Source: Rhea pennata (Eukaryota > Chordata > Aves > Rheiformes > Rheidae). From it: DNA of 64,000 bases. Below are positions 38,477-48,962 of this stretch, piece after piece. The notes beneath the pieces were generated by a model. The model ran no database searches and was not told the DNA's origin. It worked only from the letters and a program-made list of their open reading frames with translations. The position numbers were made by a program, and so were the translations under genes. The DNA lies in contig NC_084669.1 in assembly GCF_028389875.1 (NCBI RefSeq), forward strand, positions 27,702,567 through 27,766,566, given 5' to 3'. How positions within the stretch are numbered: the stretch's first letter is position 1; every line of letters begins with the position of its first letter.

Positions 38477-38642
38477 GGAAGACAGTGCTGTCTATCTGTC
38501 CGGGCTGGGAACTGTGGGACTGGAGATTTACGAGCAGGTGCCAAAGCTGGATGCAGTGATTTTCCCTGCAGGAGGGCACTGCGGCTTGCTGGCGGCGTCG
38601 GCCGCGGCACTCAAGCATCTCAACCCACACGTTTCTGTGATT
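38477..38642 (+). CDS. Dehydratase-like PLP protein, exon with the PLP-phosphate glycine loop
   Basis: Starts after CCGCAG, completes the split Glu codon, and ends at GTGATT|GTAAGT in phase 0. SGLGTVGLEIYEQVPKLDAV is the family block GQGTxGxEIxEQ with Gln replaced by Leu. It is followed by FPAGGHCGLLAASAAALKHL. In relatives the phosphate-binding loop is GGGGL or GGAGL. Here it is GGHCGL (residues 269-273 plus Leu), one residue longer and with His-Cys inside. The reading frame is unbroken. Confidence 0.93.
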
Positions 38643-38849
38643 GTAAGTTTCCCTTCGCCTCTGAGGTGTTGTTTTTCGACAGCTTTCGCCTCCTACTGCC
38701 AAGTTTTCCAAAAGGCACTGGCCTCTGGTGAGACACAGGCAGAGCCTGAGCGCGCGCTGGGCAGGGGCCCTCCATGGCCATGGTCTTTGCCCAGGAGAGG
38801 TGTATCGGAGCGCTTGGGAAGCCTGCTGTCTCGTGGCTATTGGCTGGAT

Positions 38850-38969
38850 TATACATATATATATTTTATATATATATGTATATGTATATATGTGTGTGTG
38901 TGTTTTGGAAGAGTGTTCCTATATACATATATATATAGATATATGTATATAGGAACACTCTTCCAAAAC
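38850..38969. repeat. TA/TG microsatellite ending in a 68-bp near-perfect palindrome
   Basis: An alternating TATATA/TGTGTG tract runs to 38901. From 38902 to 38969, the arm GTTTTGGAAGAGTGTTCCTA then TATACATATAT is matched by its exact reverse complement, with only a few AT bases at the centre. The arms are about 31 bases. DNA of this form can extrude a cruciform. It starts about 210 bases after the donor at 38643. Confidence 0.9.
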
Positions 38970-39492
38970 AGATCAAATCCAGTTCTGTGTTTTAGATGAA
39001 TTTCTTATTGGGAAATGTTAACCCTAAAGAAATCATAAGATAAGTTTAATGACAGCATAATTATTTTGGAAAAAAAAAATCTTTGGAAAAAAATATCCTT
39101 TTTTTTTTTTTTTTTTTCCCCCACCCATTTACTCCTAGCTGTCATCTGGTAGACAGCAGCTAGATTACATTCCTCAGCATCACCTTCTACTTCTTTTGTA
39201 CTATTGAACAATTAAAGGCTTACAGAGATGAAAATCTTTTTACGTTTTGTACTTGTTTTTAATTTACTATGAAATTTCTGTTGAAATTTATTAAGAAGGT
39301 TCCTCATCCCTTTTGAAGCTGAAGCTATATGGTGTGTACGTGGGTAGTGCACATTTCGAATATTAGTGAGTTTCAGATGGGCTTAGTGTTAGTTCTAACG
39401 GGAAACGCTGTGCAGCTTTTTTGCTCTCCACTCTGGTGCTTCTGCTATAACTTGATCAATAAAATAAACCTGACACCACTTCCCTTCCTCAG

Positions 39493-39589
39493 GGGGTTGA
39501 ATCTGAAAGTTTCCCTGTGTTACAACAGTCGTTAAAGGCTGGCCACCCACCTGAAGAGCAGGCTCGCAGCAGTCACCACTTTTATGGAG
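39493..39589 (+). CDS. Dehydratase-like PLP protein, exon 5 of those recognised
   Basis: Acceptor TTCCTCAG|GGGGTT, donor TATGGAG|GTAATA, phase 0 to 1. It begins GVESE, completing VIGVE, the strand that closes the core fold in relatives (VIGVEPE). It continues SFPVLQQSLKAGHPP, like the family ALKAGxP. The end, ARSSHHFYG, replaces the usual T-ADG motif, so the lid region differs from typical dehydratases. Confidence 0.88.
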
Positions 39590-40571
39590 GTAATAGAATG
39601 GATTATCCTTCTGGAGGTAAAATAAAACTGTAACTGATTTATCCGAACTGATCATATTCTTTTTGAGTTAATTCAGTTCAAATACATTTGAATGAAATCT
39701 AGCATTGAGGAATCAGAATTTAACTCATGCTGTAAGAGCAGCTTCTGACCTGTTCCCCCTTCCCCAACACTGTTCCCCCCCAGTACTATTTCCAGTGCAT
39801 GTGAAATGTTCAGGCCAATACTTGGAAATAAGAGGGTGTTTGTCTGACTGCTGTGTTCACAAGTAGTGTCTGAACAACTGGTGTCAATGGGGAGGCTCCA
39901 TATGAAACACTAGTTTCTGCACAGGCGGGAAAATCTGATGCTTAAATATTTAGACTTGGAAAACTGTTGTTAGAACAACAGCGTTTATAAACATGGTTTG
40001 GTTGATTTTGTTTCATTTGTTCAGAAAAACTCAGCTGTTAAGCAAATTAAGAATATTCTGTTTACCTGATGTTCAAATCTCTTGAAATTTTGAATTAAAT
40101 TGAAGTTTTATAGACAAACAACTTCTTAACTCTCTCAGTAATTCCTGCCTCTCTCTACTCCCCTTTGCTGGCTGTCCTGCTGCAGCTGAGAGAACTAGTA
40201 ACTTCTAGTTCTTATTCTCTAATTCAGGCCTCACTGTACATCGAAAAGCACTCATGTATGCAGGACCTCACTCAGTGAGATTGTGCAGGTACAGAATCCA
40301 GATTTTCCTAATGGGGCCTAACATGGCAAATTCTTTCTGGGAGATCTTTGGTCTTGTGTTACCAAACTCATTTTTGTCACACAAAAATCAAATAACTTAT
40401 TGTGCAATACAATATTATACAACACAATGTAACTTATTATACAATAAGATTGCATAATAGCAATGTGCTGCACTCATTCTATTAAGGGCACAAAACAACG
40501 TCAGGACTCTAAAAAATGCTGAAAGTGTCTAGAGCAGCCAGCTTCTTTCTTTTGTATTTTGAAATCTGCAG

Positions 40572-40647
40572 ATGTGAGTGGACCTTGCTTTGGCAGCAAT
40601 TCTTTGCAGCTGACTGGGAAACTTGTAGATAAAGTTGTTGCGGTGAG
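40572..40647 (+). CDS. Dehydratase-like PLP protein, exon 6 of those recognised
   Basis: A 76-base exon between AATCTGCAG and GGTGAG|GTAGGT. Its frame joins the previous exon as Gly-Asp and the next as a split Arg. It encodes DVSGPCFGSNSLQLTGKLVD then KVVAV, matching the helix-strand (GxNxFxxxxxxVDxxVxVxE) before the C-terminal helices of the catalytic domain. Confidence 0.87.
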
Positions 40648-40901
40648 GTAGGTGAAGAAAAACAGTGCAATGAATAATATTGCATGAAGGTTGCTGGGTA
40701 TGAAAGACAAGCTGTAGCAGGGTATGGTCTTCCTCTCCCCATATAGTGAGGAGCAGCTGGGCCGTGGTGCATGCTCTGAGGGCCGGGTGGGCACTGTGCC
40801 CCTCGCTCCTGGACGGGGCCCTGCAGGCAGTGAGCCCAGTCCCACATAGCTCACCCTTTGGCTGGAAGAAGTATATGAGCAAACATTTCACCCACTGCTA
40901 A

Positions 40902-40961
40902 TATTGGAGGCTGGACTAGACGATCTCCAGAGGTCCTGTCCGACCTTACCGATTCTATGAC
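40902..40961 (+). mobile_element. CR1 LINE 3'-end fragment
   Basis: GAGGCTGGACTAGACGATCT, then CCAGAGGTCC and GACCTTACCGATTCTATGA, is the terminal 60 bases of avian CR1 in sense orientation, ending at the ATTCTATGA tail. It lies in the intron before the exon at 41315. Confidence 0.85.
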
Positions 40962-41314
40962 TCCCTCATTCCCCATTCACCTGCTCCGAGTAAACTGATG
41001 TTCCTGTTGCATTCTACAGCATTTGACAGCAGCCTTCGGAAAAACTCTCCTGAATCTTCACTGATAGGCCCAGTTGGCAGAATACCCCCTGGAATTCAAC
41101 TGGAAACATGCTTCTAGTACAAGATGCTGTCCTGTCTTTCAGTTAATAGCATGCCTGAGATGCACACTCATCCCCAGCCCACAGCTTTGCATAGTGCAGC
41201 AAGGGGGTCGTTGCATGACCGGGAGGATGGAGGAATCCCTTAATACCCAAATGTATTGTTTTTGGCTTTTGCTAGCTGTTTTGTTTTGTTTTGACACAAT
41301 TCTTTTGCCCTTAG

Positions 41315-41440
41315 AGAGGAAGACATCCTCGTCTCAATGCTGAGACTGCTGGAGTATGAGCGAGCCACCGTGGATGCAGAGGGGGCCATCGGGCTTGCGG
41401 CTCTGATTGCTGGGAAGCTGCCAGAGTTGAAGGGTAAAAG
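41315..41440 (+). CDS. Dehydratase-like PLP protein, exon 7 of those recognised
   Basis: Acceptor TTGCCCTTAG, donor GGTAAAAG|GTGAGG. It encodes EEDILVSMLRLLEYERATVD then AEGAIGLAALIAGKLPELKG. This is the strongly conserved family block (E..I..A...L.....V..EGAGA.GLAALLSGKLPELKGK). Conservation is high here, in contrast to the altered active-site loops. Confidence 0.93.
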
Positions 41441-41689
41441 GTGAGGCAGCTACTGCAAATAAGGAGCTTGGCAGGGTGCTTTTGCCCTTGGAAAGGGAGG
41501 TGAAATCACAGACCTAACTGCACGTGTCCTGGGAAAGGGAGGGGTGGGAGAGTGCTCGCTGCAGAGTGACGGGTCGGTTCTTGCCCTTGAGCCGGCAGTG
41601 GGCTCATCAGTGGCGCTCACCTCAGGCTGAAGAGACCATTCGCAGCTCCAGACGTCACGTGGAGCAAGGCAAACGTCAGCCTAGAGACC

Positions 41690-41950
41690 AGGCAACCGCG
41701 ACCCTCTTCGTGAACGCCGGGGTGAGCCCGCTGCGCGCGGAGGCGCTCGGAGCTGCCGGGGAGGGCAGCACGCCGCTGGCGTCAGTCCGCTGCTTCCTCC
41801 AGGTCCCCGCGTGGAAACCGGCCCCACTGGCAGCAGGACCGTGCCTCCCCGGGAAGGAGCCGGGCCGGGGGAGCCGGCCGAGAAGCGGGGCTCGCGTCCG
41901 CAGTCCCTCAGCGACGCCTGCCTCCCAGCCCCGGGGACTCCCGCCAGATA
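41690..41950. promoter_or_regulatory. CpG-rich block inside intron 7 of the recognised gene
   Basis: CpGs and GC content are much higher than in flanking intron DNA (GCTGCGCGCGGAGGCGCTCG, GGAGCCGGGCCGGGG). Open frames on both strands come from GC bias and show no family resemblance. It may be an intragenic CpG island with promoter or enhancer activity, or simply a GC-rich patch. No TATA box was seen. Confidence 0.35.
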
Positions 41951-42776
41951 AGCAATGGGATTTCCCTGGGGGCTGGAGTCCAACGTGTGGGTCAGCGCCC
42001 TCCTGCACCCGGAGGAGCCCTGTACTCAGGGCTTAAGCGGATTGAGCCTTGGCTCAGGACACAACCCAGAACGCGTTCAAACATGCATAGGCTCAAGGCA
42101 AGCAAACAAAAAGAAAGAAAATCTCCATTGCTCAACGTCGTACGCTAAAATACTACCGAGCGAAGCCGTTTTCCAGCACAGGTTGGTAAAGTACCGCCAA
42201 GGCAGCAGCAAACTTCAATTCAGTGCAGCTAAAAAAAATGGCAAAATGTACAGGGTTGAGTTCAAAGAGGTCAGGTTTGCTTCTGTAGAGAAAGACATCA
42301 TGGACTAACCGCGTGACTTTTATTTCGCTCTTCAGCCATTTCTGTATTCACTTTCTAAGGTTGAGATGGATTTAATTAATGGTTATAGGAAGTATTGAAC
42401 ATGCTTCTTATCTAACTGTTAAGAAGCTGAAACTCAGAATTTCCTTTCTGGGGAAAAATGCTGTCAAATTTTTAGAATTTGTTTAATGTTTAAAACATTA
42501 ACATTTAAACAGAATGTTTAAAAACCCCAGCAAATGTACAGTGGAGAAAAAAACAGTTTCAGTGTAACACATCCAGCTGCCGGGGTCCCGCTTTGCTCCT
42601 GCGATGGATACTGAGAGCCAGGAGCTGCTCTGAAGCGTAATATGCACTTACCAAAGGGCAATCCCAGGAGCTGCTAAGCCAATACTGAAATACAGTGTCG
42701 GTGACTGATGACTCCTTTGCACTGACTTTGCAATGACTCGTGCTAATCAAAAACCCTATTTCCTCTCTCCGTTCAG

Positions 42777-42944
42777 AGTGGCAATTGTTATATGCAGTGG
42801 GAACTTGGAATTACGTCTGCTGCAACAGTGCGTAGCTCGTGCCCTGACCCTTGAAAACAGAGTGTGCAGGTTTTCCCTTGTGCTCTCCGGCTGCCCCGCA
42901 GACATTGCAAAGCTGCTGGAGATTCTGGCTCGGGAGGAAGCGAG
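42777..42944 (+). CDS. Dehydratase-like PLP protein, exon 8: end of catalytic domain and start of ACT-like domain
   Basis: Acceptor CCGTTCAG, donor AAGCGAG|GTAAGG. KRVAIVICSGNLEL is the last catalytic motif. Cys398 (42793-42795) sits where relatives place the Ser/Cys that contacts the PLP ring nitrogen (SGGN or CGGN). After a linker, CRFSLVLSGCPADIAKLLEI begins an ACT-like regulatory fold. The usual turn, D-R-P-G, is replaced by S-G-C-P, so the classical effector-binding turn may not work. Confidence 0.92.
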
Positions 42945-43250
42945 GTAAGGCTGTACAGTCACAGAGTAGCACAAAGATTATTGGAGATCTGGACATGTTT
43001 CTAAATGTCATCTGAAGGAAAGTCTCTAAGTAACTAAATTAGTCCATGTATTTTTTCTTGCAGTATTCTAATTCATATTTCAGAAAACCCTTTTTCCTCT
43101 TCTTTTTTATTTCAATGTGCAAACATCTTTGCATCTTTGAGGAAGTATCTAATACAGAAAACAGCAGAGATGGCTACTGTCCAAACACTGAAATGATTTT
43201 ACAGTGACAAAGCTTGCCGTGACCTCTGATTTATTCTTTATTTCATCTAG

Positions 43251-43308
43251 AGTGCTGGATATCAAACAAGAACACTTGTTCGTGACATCTGAGCTCTTCA
43301 CTGTTGAG
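43251..43308 (+). CDS. Dehydratase-like PLP protein, exon 9 (ACT-like domain)
   Basis: A 58-base exon between TTTCATCTAG and GTTGAG|GTAAGA, completing a split Arg codon. It encodes VLDIKQEHLFVTSELFTVE, the second strand and turn of the ACT-like domain (xVxDIxHxR in relatives). Confidence 0.88.
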
Positions 43309-45124
43309 GTAAGAAAAAATGTAATTTCAGTTCCTCTAGCAGTACTGATCTCCAGGTGTTTCTTCATTTTCCCGTATCTCTATACGTCAAATTTTGATGG
43401 AGTCCAACAGTGGATACGGTTCACAGTGTGCACAGTGATTCTGAGAGCAGTGTGATAAATAATCAGCAATGTCTTCTGTGCTGGACATCATCTTGCCTCA
43501 CCAAACACTCAACAGGCATAAAAATGATACAGGACCTGTTTTACCTGCTATTGCAACAGAGGCAGTGAAATACTCTAGCTGTTAACACTGCAAACCATCA
43601 TGCGAATAGTTTTGTGCCGGAAGTGATGAGCGAGCTACAACATCCGTTCAGAACTGGAAAAGCTAGCCATGTAGGCTAGCTGTAATTATCCAAGATCAAA
43701 TTGCCTTAAATTGATGTGGATAATACCCTTACTTTTAAGGAATCCTCATTTTTAACCAGGGCCTTAGTGTTGTACCTGTCCGTAAACAGCGCAGAGCAAG
43801 GTCAGTATTCCTGTGCTGAGTATTTGATACAATAACGGTGAGGAAACATTACCAGCTAATGTCATCTCTTAAAGGATCATTTGTTTTGTAATGTATCTCT
43901 TACTCCAACTGGTTTTGCCAAGGTGTGGTGCCACTGGTTTCACGCTACTATCGTTTAAGCCTAATCCGACCAAATTTGTGAAATCTCAGGTGGTAGTGTT
44001 ATGAAAGGGTCAAACTTGGGACCTTTGGCAAACTGACTCACAACTGGAATTCCTACAATAAGACTGATAAATAAGCAAGTTGTTCTATATTGGTATTTAA
44101 ATATGAAGTAAATCCACTAAACTCCACAGCTGCAGGAGCTCTGTATTGATTCCTGTACTGGGTATGAATTCACCTGGATGCAAGGACCTACTCAGCATTT
44201 TCATTTGCAGTAATAAAGAATAGATTAGATTAAAGATTACTGTAGCAAAGGACTGCAGTGAGGTTCATGAACATCCTTCTAAGCACGCTGTTAATGCTCC
44301 TCTGAAGTGTCTAGGACTAAATATGCTTCATTCTCCAGTGTGCCATGAAGATAGCCCCGTATATTCGTTTAGTTGCTTGAAGGTAACAGGACACTGAAAT
44401 CAATAGGCAAATCCTTCAGATTCATAAATAACTAATTTAACTTTGATAAACCTTTAAGCAGAAAGCTGGGTTCTACAAACCCTGTAACTCTTCTAAAGAG
44501 TTTCAGTGTGATTTTATGAAATAAGGCTTGTAATTTTTATTTATACTACGAAGTAAAGTAAACTAAATCTACTCTCTTAGTCTTTTGATTGACAATGTTG
44601 GAACAGTTTTCCACTGCTATTGCAACCTTTGCCATTAGGCAGTTTTATCAAAATCTGTAGCAGAGAGTCTCTGAATTTAAAAAGTGTCATGTCCTACTAC
44701 CTACATTTTAAATACAGTCTATTTTCACTGACTCTCCGCTTCAGCAGTCTGAGACCGAGCTGTGCTGCAAGAGGGTTAAAGGGAGGACTTTGTGTCCTTG
44801 AATAATTTAACTGGATGTTGGACTAGCATGATGGCTTTTAACCAGTCTATAAGAGGCTATTGGATAATTAGATGTGAGCTACAAAGTAGTGATCCAGATT
44901 TATAGACCTCAGTAACTTTGTAGGTGGTTGTATCTGTTAGCGAAGACGTTAGTGAAGCTTTTACTTGAAAACTAGAACAAGAGTAGTCAAAAAGGGTAAA
45001 ATATCAGATTTGTCCTTAAGCATCAAAATGAATTTGCTCAAAACCAAGATATAAAATATGCGTATTCTCATAGTAAATTTAATTCATATGTTTGTATGGG
45101 GGAGGTTGCTTGATTTCTTTGTTG

Positions 45125-45165
45125 CTTGTGTCACCAAAGCCTTGTGTCACCAAAGCCTTGTGTCA
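45125..45165. repeat. 16-bp tandem repeat, 2.5 copies
   Basis: CTTGTGTCACCAAAGC is repeated twice exactly and then for nine more bases. Confidence 0.95.
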
Positions 45166-45710
45166 GCACAGCATTTTAAGCACATACTGTTAAAGCAAAC
45201 CTGCCTGCAAAGAACTTTAAATCATTTTGCTCAGTGTAAATCACAGCACATTAAGTCAAGCATGCATATAAATCTGGATCAAGAACCAGGATTACTGTGT
45301 GTACAGTATACCTCTGTTGAACTGGTGGCAAACACAAGAAAGTCATTACAGCTGTAGCCACTCCAAATTTAATTCATGCTTTTGACTATGGGTATAGAAT
45401 AAGCATTAGACAGAACAGTGCAGTAAGCACAGCGGCTTATTTCAAATACTAAATCAGTCCTTTCAAGATTGTCATCTCAGTATTTAATCATCCTTATGGA
45501 TTTACCCCTTTGTTTCGAAGTGAGAGAAACGTGGCTTCTCTTCACTGCCTGTCAGGGAAACGAAGGGGTTTTTTTCCTGTGGTGAAATGCCTTGGTGGAT
45601 CGGTGTTGTTTATCTGGTGTATGCTCTGTGGGAACACTCTGTGGGAAGATCTTTGCGATAGCCCAGTTCCATTTTCTAAAAGGGTGCTTTGTGTTCCAAC
45701 TGTTTTTTTT

Positions 45711-45732
45711 GAAAAAAAAAAAAAAAAAAAAA
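45711..45732. repeat. Poly-A run (about 22)
   Basis: Uninterrupted A tract immediately preceded by a short T run and G. Confidence 0.85.
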
Positions 45733-46185
45733 CCTTTTGAAATATTTCACTAGTGACAATAATTTTAAAAAGGAGAGAGGAAACAAATCTTTTTTCCTTG
45801 AATGGTTTATACAACTACATTAGAATCAGCAGCTGCTTAGCGAAGTGGCTTGTGCGGTGGGATCGGCTGGTCCCATTTATTGGAAATACATGAGAGTTTC
45901 TTTCAGGTACTTCCTGTCCCTACCTCTACATTCTCTTTCCTTGCGGCTCATACTGGATTTCTGTCCTGCAGAGGACTGTAACTTAATGCACTCTGGAAGC
46001 AAGAAAAGCTTTACCAGGAGCACATCCAACTCACTTTTACATGAGCAGTTAGGAAACAGCTTCCAAAGTCCCAATATTGGAATAGATAGATAATTTTCTT
46101 AGCAGATCACTGTTTGGAGCTGAACCTCATAGGCCCTTCACAGTTTACAGCTCTTGAAGCTTTTCAGATGGCCAAGAATATCTAG

Positions 46186-46221
<36 letters not shown>
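46186..46221. repeat. Poly-A run (36)
   Basis: Longest homopolymer in the window. No element body was recognised upstream. Confidence 0.9.
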
Positions 46222-46223
<2 letters not shown>

Positions 46224-47034
46224 TCAGAGAAAAGGGAAAAATGAGCCAGTATCATCAGCCAACTGGAGATAGAGACCTTGAGGATTACCCAAAGTGCAGG
46301 GTGAAGCTACATCCATCCCTATCCTTTATCAGCAGTGTCCCTCAGATCCAACATGGGAAAAATTCTTGCTTAAATTGCTTCCATCTCCAAACCTCTTTAC
46401 AGCTATATAAATCTCTTTCATTTCATATTATTATTGACTCAGAAGAAAAGTCAATGAACAAAATCAGTAAATGACTTAATAACAAAGTGGAAAGCAGGCT
46501 CCGTCACCAAGCCGGCCAAGGCAGTGCCGCTGGCAGGTGGTCTGCCGAGACAGCGTCTTGGAGCTCATCAACTTCCTAGAGAAGACTTCTCCTTCCTGCC
46601 CAACCCACCGCGCAGACGGCCTGGTGGGGAAAGGGGAGCTGCTGGGGCGCCAGACGAGCCTCCTGGGGCCCGGGGCGCCGCGGGAGAGACCGGCGTGCAA
46701 AGCAGCCCCGTCGCAAGCAATTTCTAGTTCACACGCCGAACGTGGCTTTCTCCTTGCAGTAACATCAGGCCGTGTTCTTGCGCTGCGGCATTTCCTGGAT
46801 CACCTTCTCCTTTTGCATAAAGTTTCCTCACGTCAGGCCGGGATCATTCAATTGTTCTGGTCAACCGTAGAAAATCCCTTTGGGCCAACGTGCATTTTGT
46901 AGAGGACCAGGGGAGCTGGCTGAGGGCCAGGGTCCCCGGTCGCCAGGGGACGTTCGGCGCTCCCGGCCCATCAAGAACAAGCACAGGAGTGCGGGGCTGT
47001 CCAGCCGCACGAGGGACGCTGCCTTTCCCAACGC

Positions 47035-47105
47035 GTTTCCTGCATGACCTTGGGCAAAACGCTGTGTCCCTGCTTCGGTTCCCCACCTGCAAAATGGAGA
47101 CGTTT
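47035..47105 (+). mobile_element. MIR SINE remnant
   Basis: TGACCTTGGGCAAAACGCTG, then TGTCCCTGCTTCGGTTCCCC and ACCTGCAAAATGGAGA, matches the MIR core (TGACCTTGGGCAAGTTACTT through TTTCCTCATCTGTAAAATGG) in sense orientation. Confidence 0.8.
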
Positions 47106-48927
47106 GGAGGGCAAAGTCAGATAATGCAATTTTTTTCCAAGAAAGAAAAAGAATTCCGTAACTTTCTGCAATGACATCCCGCACCAGACCTAGATAGAGT
47201 ATCATACCCCAGATCCAGAAATAAGAAACGGAGTCTGGGGAGGCTGTGAGTGGGCCTGTTTGATTTTTATCTACATTATGTAATACTGCGATAACTTGTC
47301 TGTGCTAGTGCTCACCAACGTGAATGCAAGACTGCCAGAAGATAAGGCCTCAAGTTGCACAACTAAGTGAGAGCGGTGGCAGGTGCTAGCTCTTTCTCAA
47401 GTGCTGCATTGCACCAGCCTCGCGGGCTGCCGGGCTGCTGATCCTGCACCAGAGCCTCAAATAATCTATAACGTGCAGTAACCTACAGTGAGTATTTACT
47501 GAGTGATTTAGAAGATTCCCCAGCTGTCGATCTTTTCAATAGAAAGCCTTGCTTCATTTATCAAACTGAAACTAATGTGTAAATAAAAATAGGGACTCAA
47601 ATATAAACATATGATACAGTAAATATAAATAAAAGAATCAAAGTTGTCTTTTCTAACTCCAGTGATATGCCTGCAAACCAACCTGTATTTTTGTTGAGCA
47701 CGGTGTACCACAACAGTAGTTTTTTGAATCCCCACAGATTAGAGAAGTGGGATACAAAAGTTCAATGGATGTGACAGGAATAAACGGGACATAAGGAGTA
47801 GTGCCAGCTGGTTAGTACCTATCTCTACACTGAGCCTGGAAAAGTGCAGAAGACTGTAAATGTTTTGAGCGAACAGTGCTACTCTTGTTTCCTCTGCTCT
47901 CTAGCAGCAACTTTTCAGGTTCACCTGATGTGTTCATCTGCACAGATAGCCTACAGCAAGGGAGTAGGCAAGAGGGAGCTGAGAGGCACACAAATTTGAT
48001 TTTGAATATCTAGAAAAATAGGACTTAAAAAGCAAAGTGCCCGAATGTGAGCCTTTCAGATAAAGGAGAGCTGGGATTGGTTCTGTTGCCCAAATCACAC
48101 AGCACAGGACGTATTAAATCTCCTCCGTTTGTGAAGATACGAACTTTCCTCTCTTTGAAATAGAACTAATTAATTCCTATGAATAATTTAATTTAGACAT
48201 ATCCAGATTATGTTGGTGGTGCACAGAGTAATAACTTTTGTTTGATCTTTTCCACAGTCTTTTTTTAGCCTTTGTCCCTCTCCTTCAGTTATTTCTAGTT
48301 ATCTTTTCTAGTTACTAAATAAAACCCACGAGGCAGGAATATTCAGCAAAGACTCTTTCGTCTTTCATAATTTGCTGGCCTGCTATAAAAAACAAGCCAG
48401 AAGCAACCTTTGGATTACCTGCCACAGCGAGCAGTACTCTGAGCAAGAAACCACATCCCCACGCTTTGCTCCTGCGCCTTCCTTGGCTTTTGGAAAAGCC
48501 GTTACAAAACGTAGACTGATTCTCTCTTCGCTGCTCTTGCGAGGAAATGTCCTCTCTTACTTTCTAAGGCAAGCGTAAAGGATCGGGTGAATTTCGAGAG
48601 CTGTTTTGTTGCTGTTGTCATTTCATTTATACCACACCGTACCGTATTCACGGCCAGCACCGCGTGGGTGGTGGACACTGTGCACACACAGAACAGAAAA
48701 ACGGTATTAGCCCAAAATGTTTGCAAGCTGTCTGGCTTCAATCATGGGCAGAAAGGACGATAGTTAGCTCTATAAATCGGATTTCTTCCTCATACTTGCT
48801 CCCAGGGCAGAGCAACTGCTCGCTGTCAAATATTGCCAATAGCAAGTTCAGACTAGTTCCACATGCAGCGATCAATCTGCTCGGGACAACACAGGCACGA
48901 TTGCTGCGGAAGCAAAAAAAAGGGTTT

Positions 48928-48931
<4 letters not shown>

Positions 48932-48960
<29 letters not shown>
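48932..48960. repeat. Poly-T run (29)
   Basis: Uninterrupted T tract within the last intron. Confidence 0.9.

Positions 48961-48962
<2 letters not shown>

Noticed and set aside
38514..38999. 161-codon frame reading through the exon at 38477-38642
   Set aside because: Its first part is the real exon, but beyond the GTAAGT donor it runs into intron and TA microsatellite sequence.
41524..42036. 170-codon plus-strand frame and two overlapping minus frames
   Set aside because: All lie in the CpG-rich intronic block, are rich in Pro, Gly, Arg and Ser, and have no family resemblance. They are open by base composition.
44805..44855. Possible CR1 tail (GATGTTGGACTAGCATGATG)
   Set aside because: Only about 20 bases match, and the following AGGTCCCTTCCAACC part is missing.
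46476..47205. Several open frames on both strands in a GC-rich patch of the last intron
   Set aside because: They overlap a MIR remnant, have no domain, and the host protein aligns continuously without an exon here.
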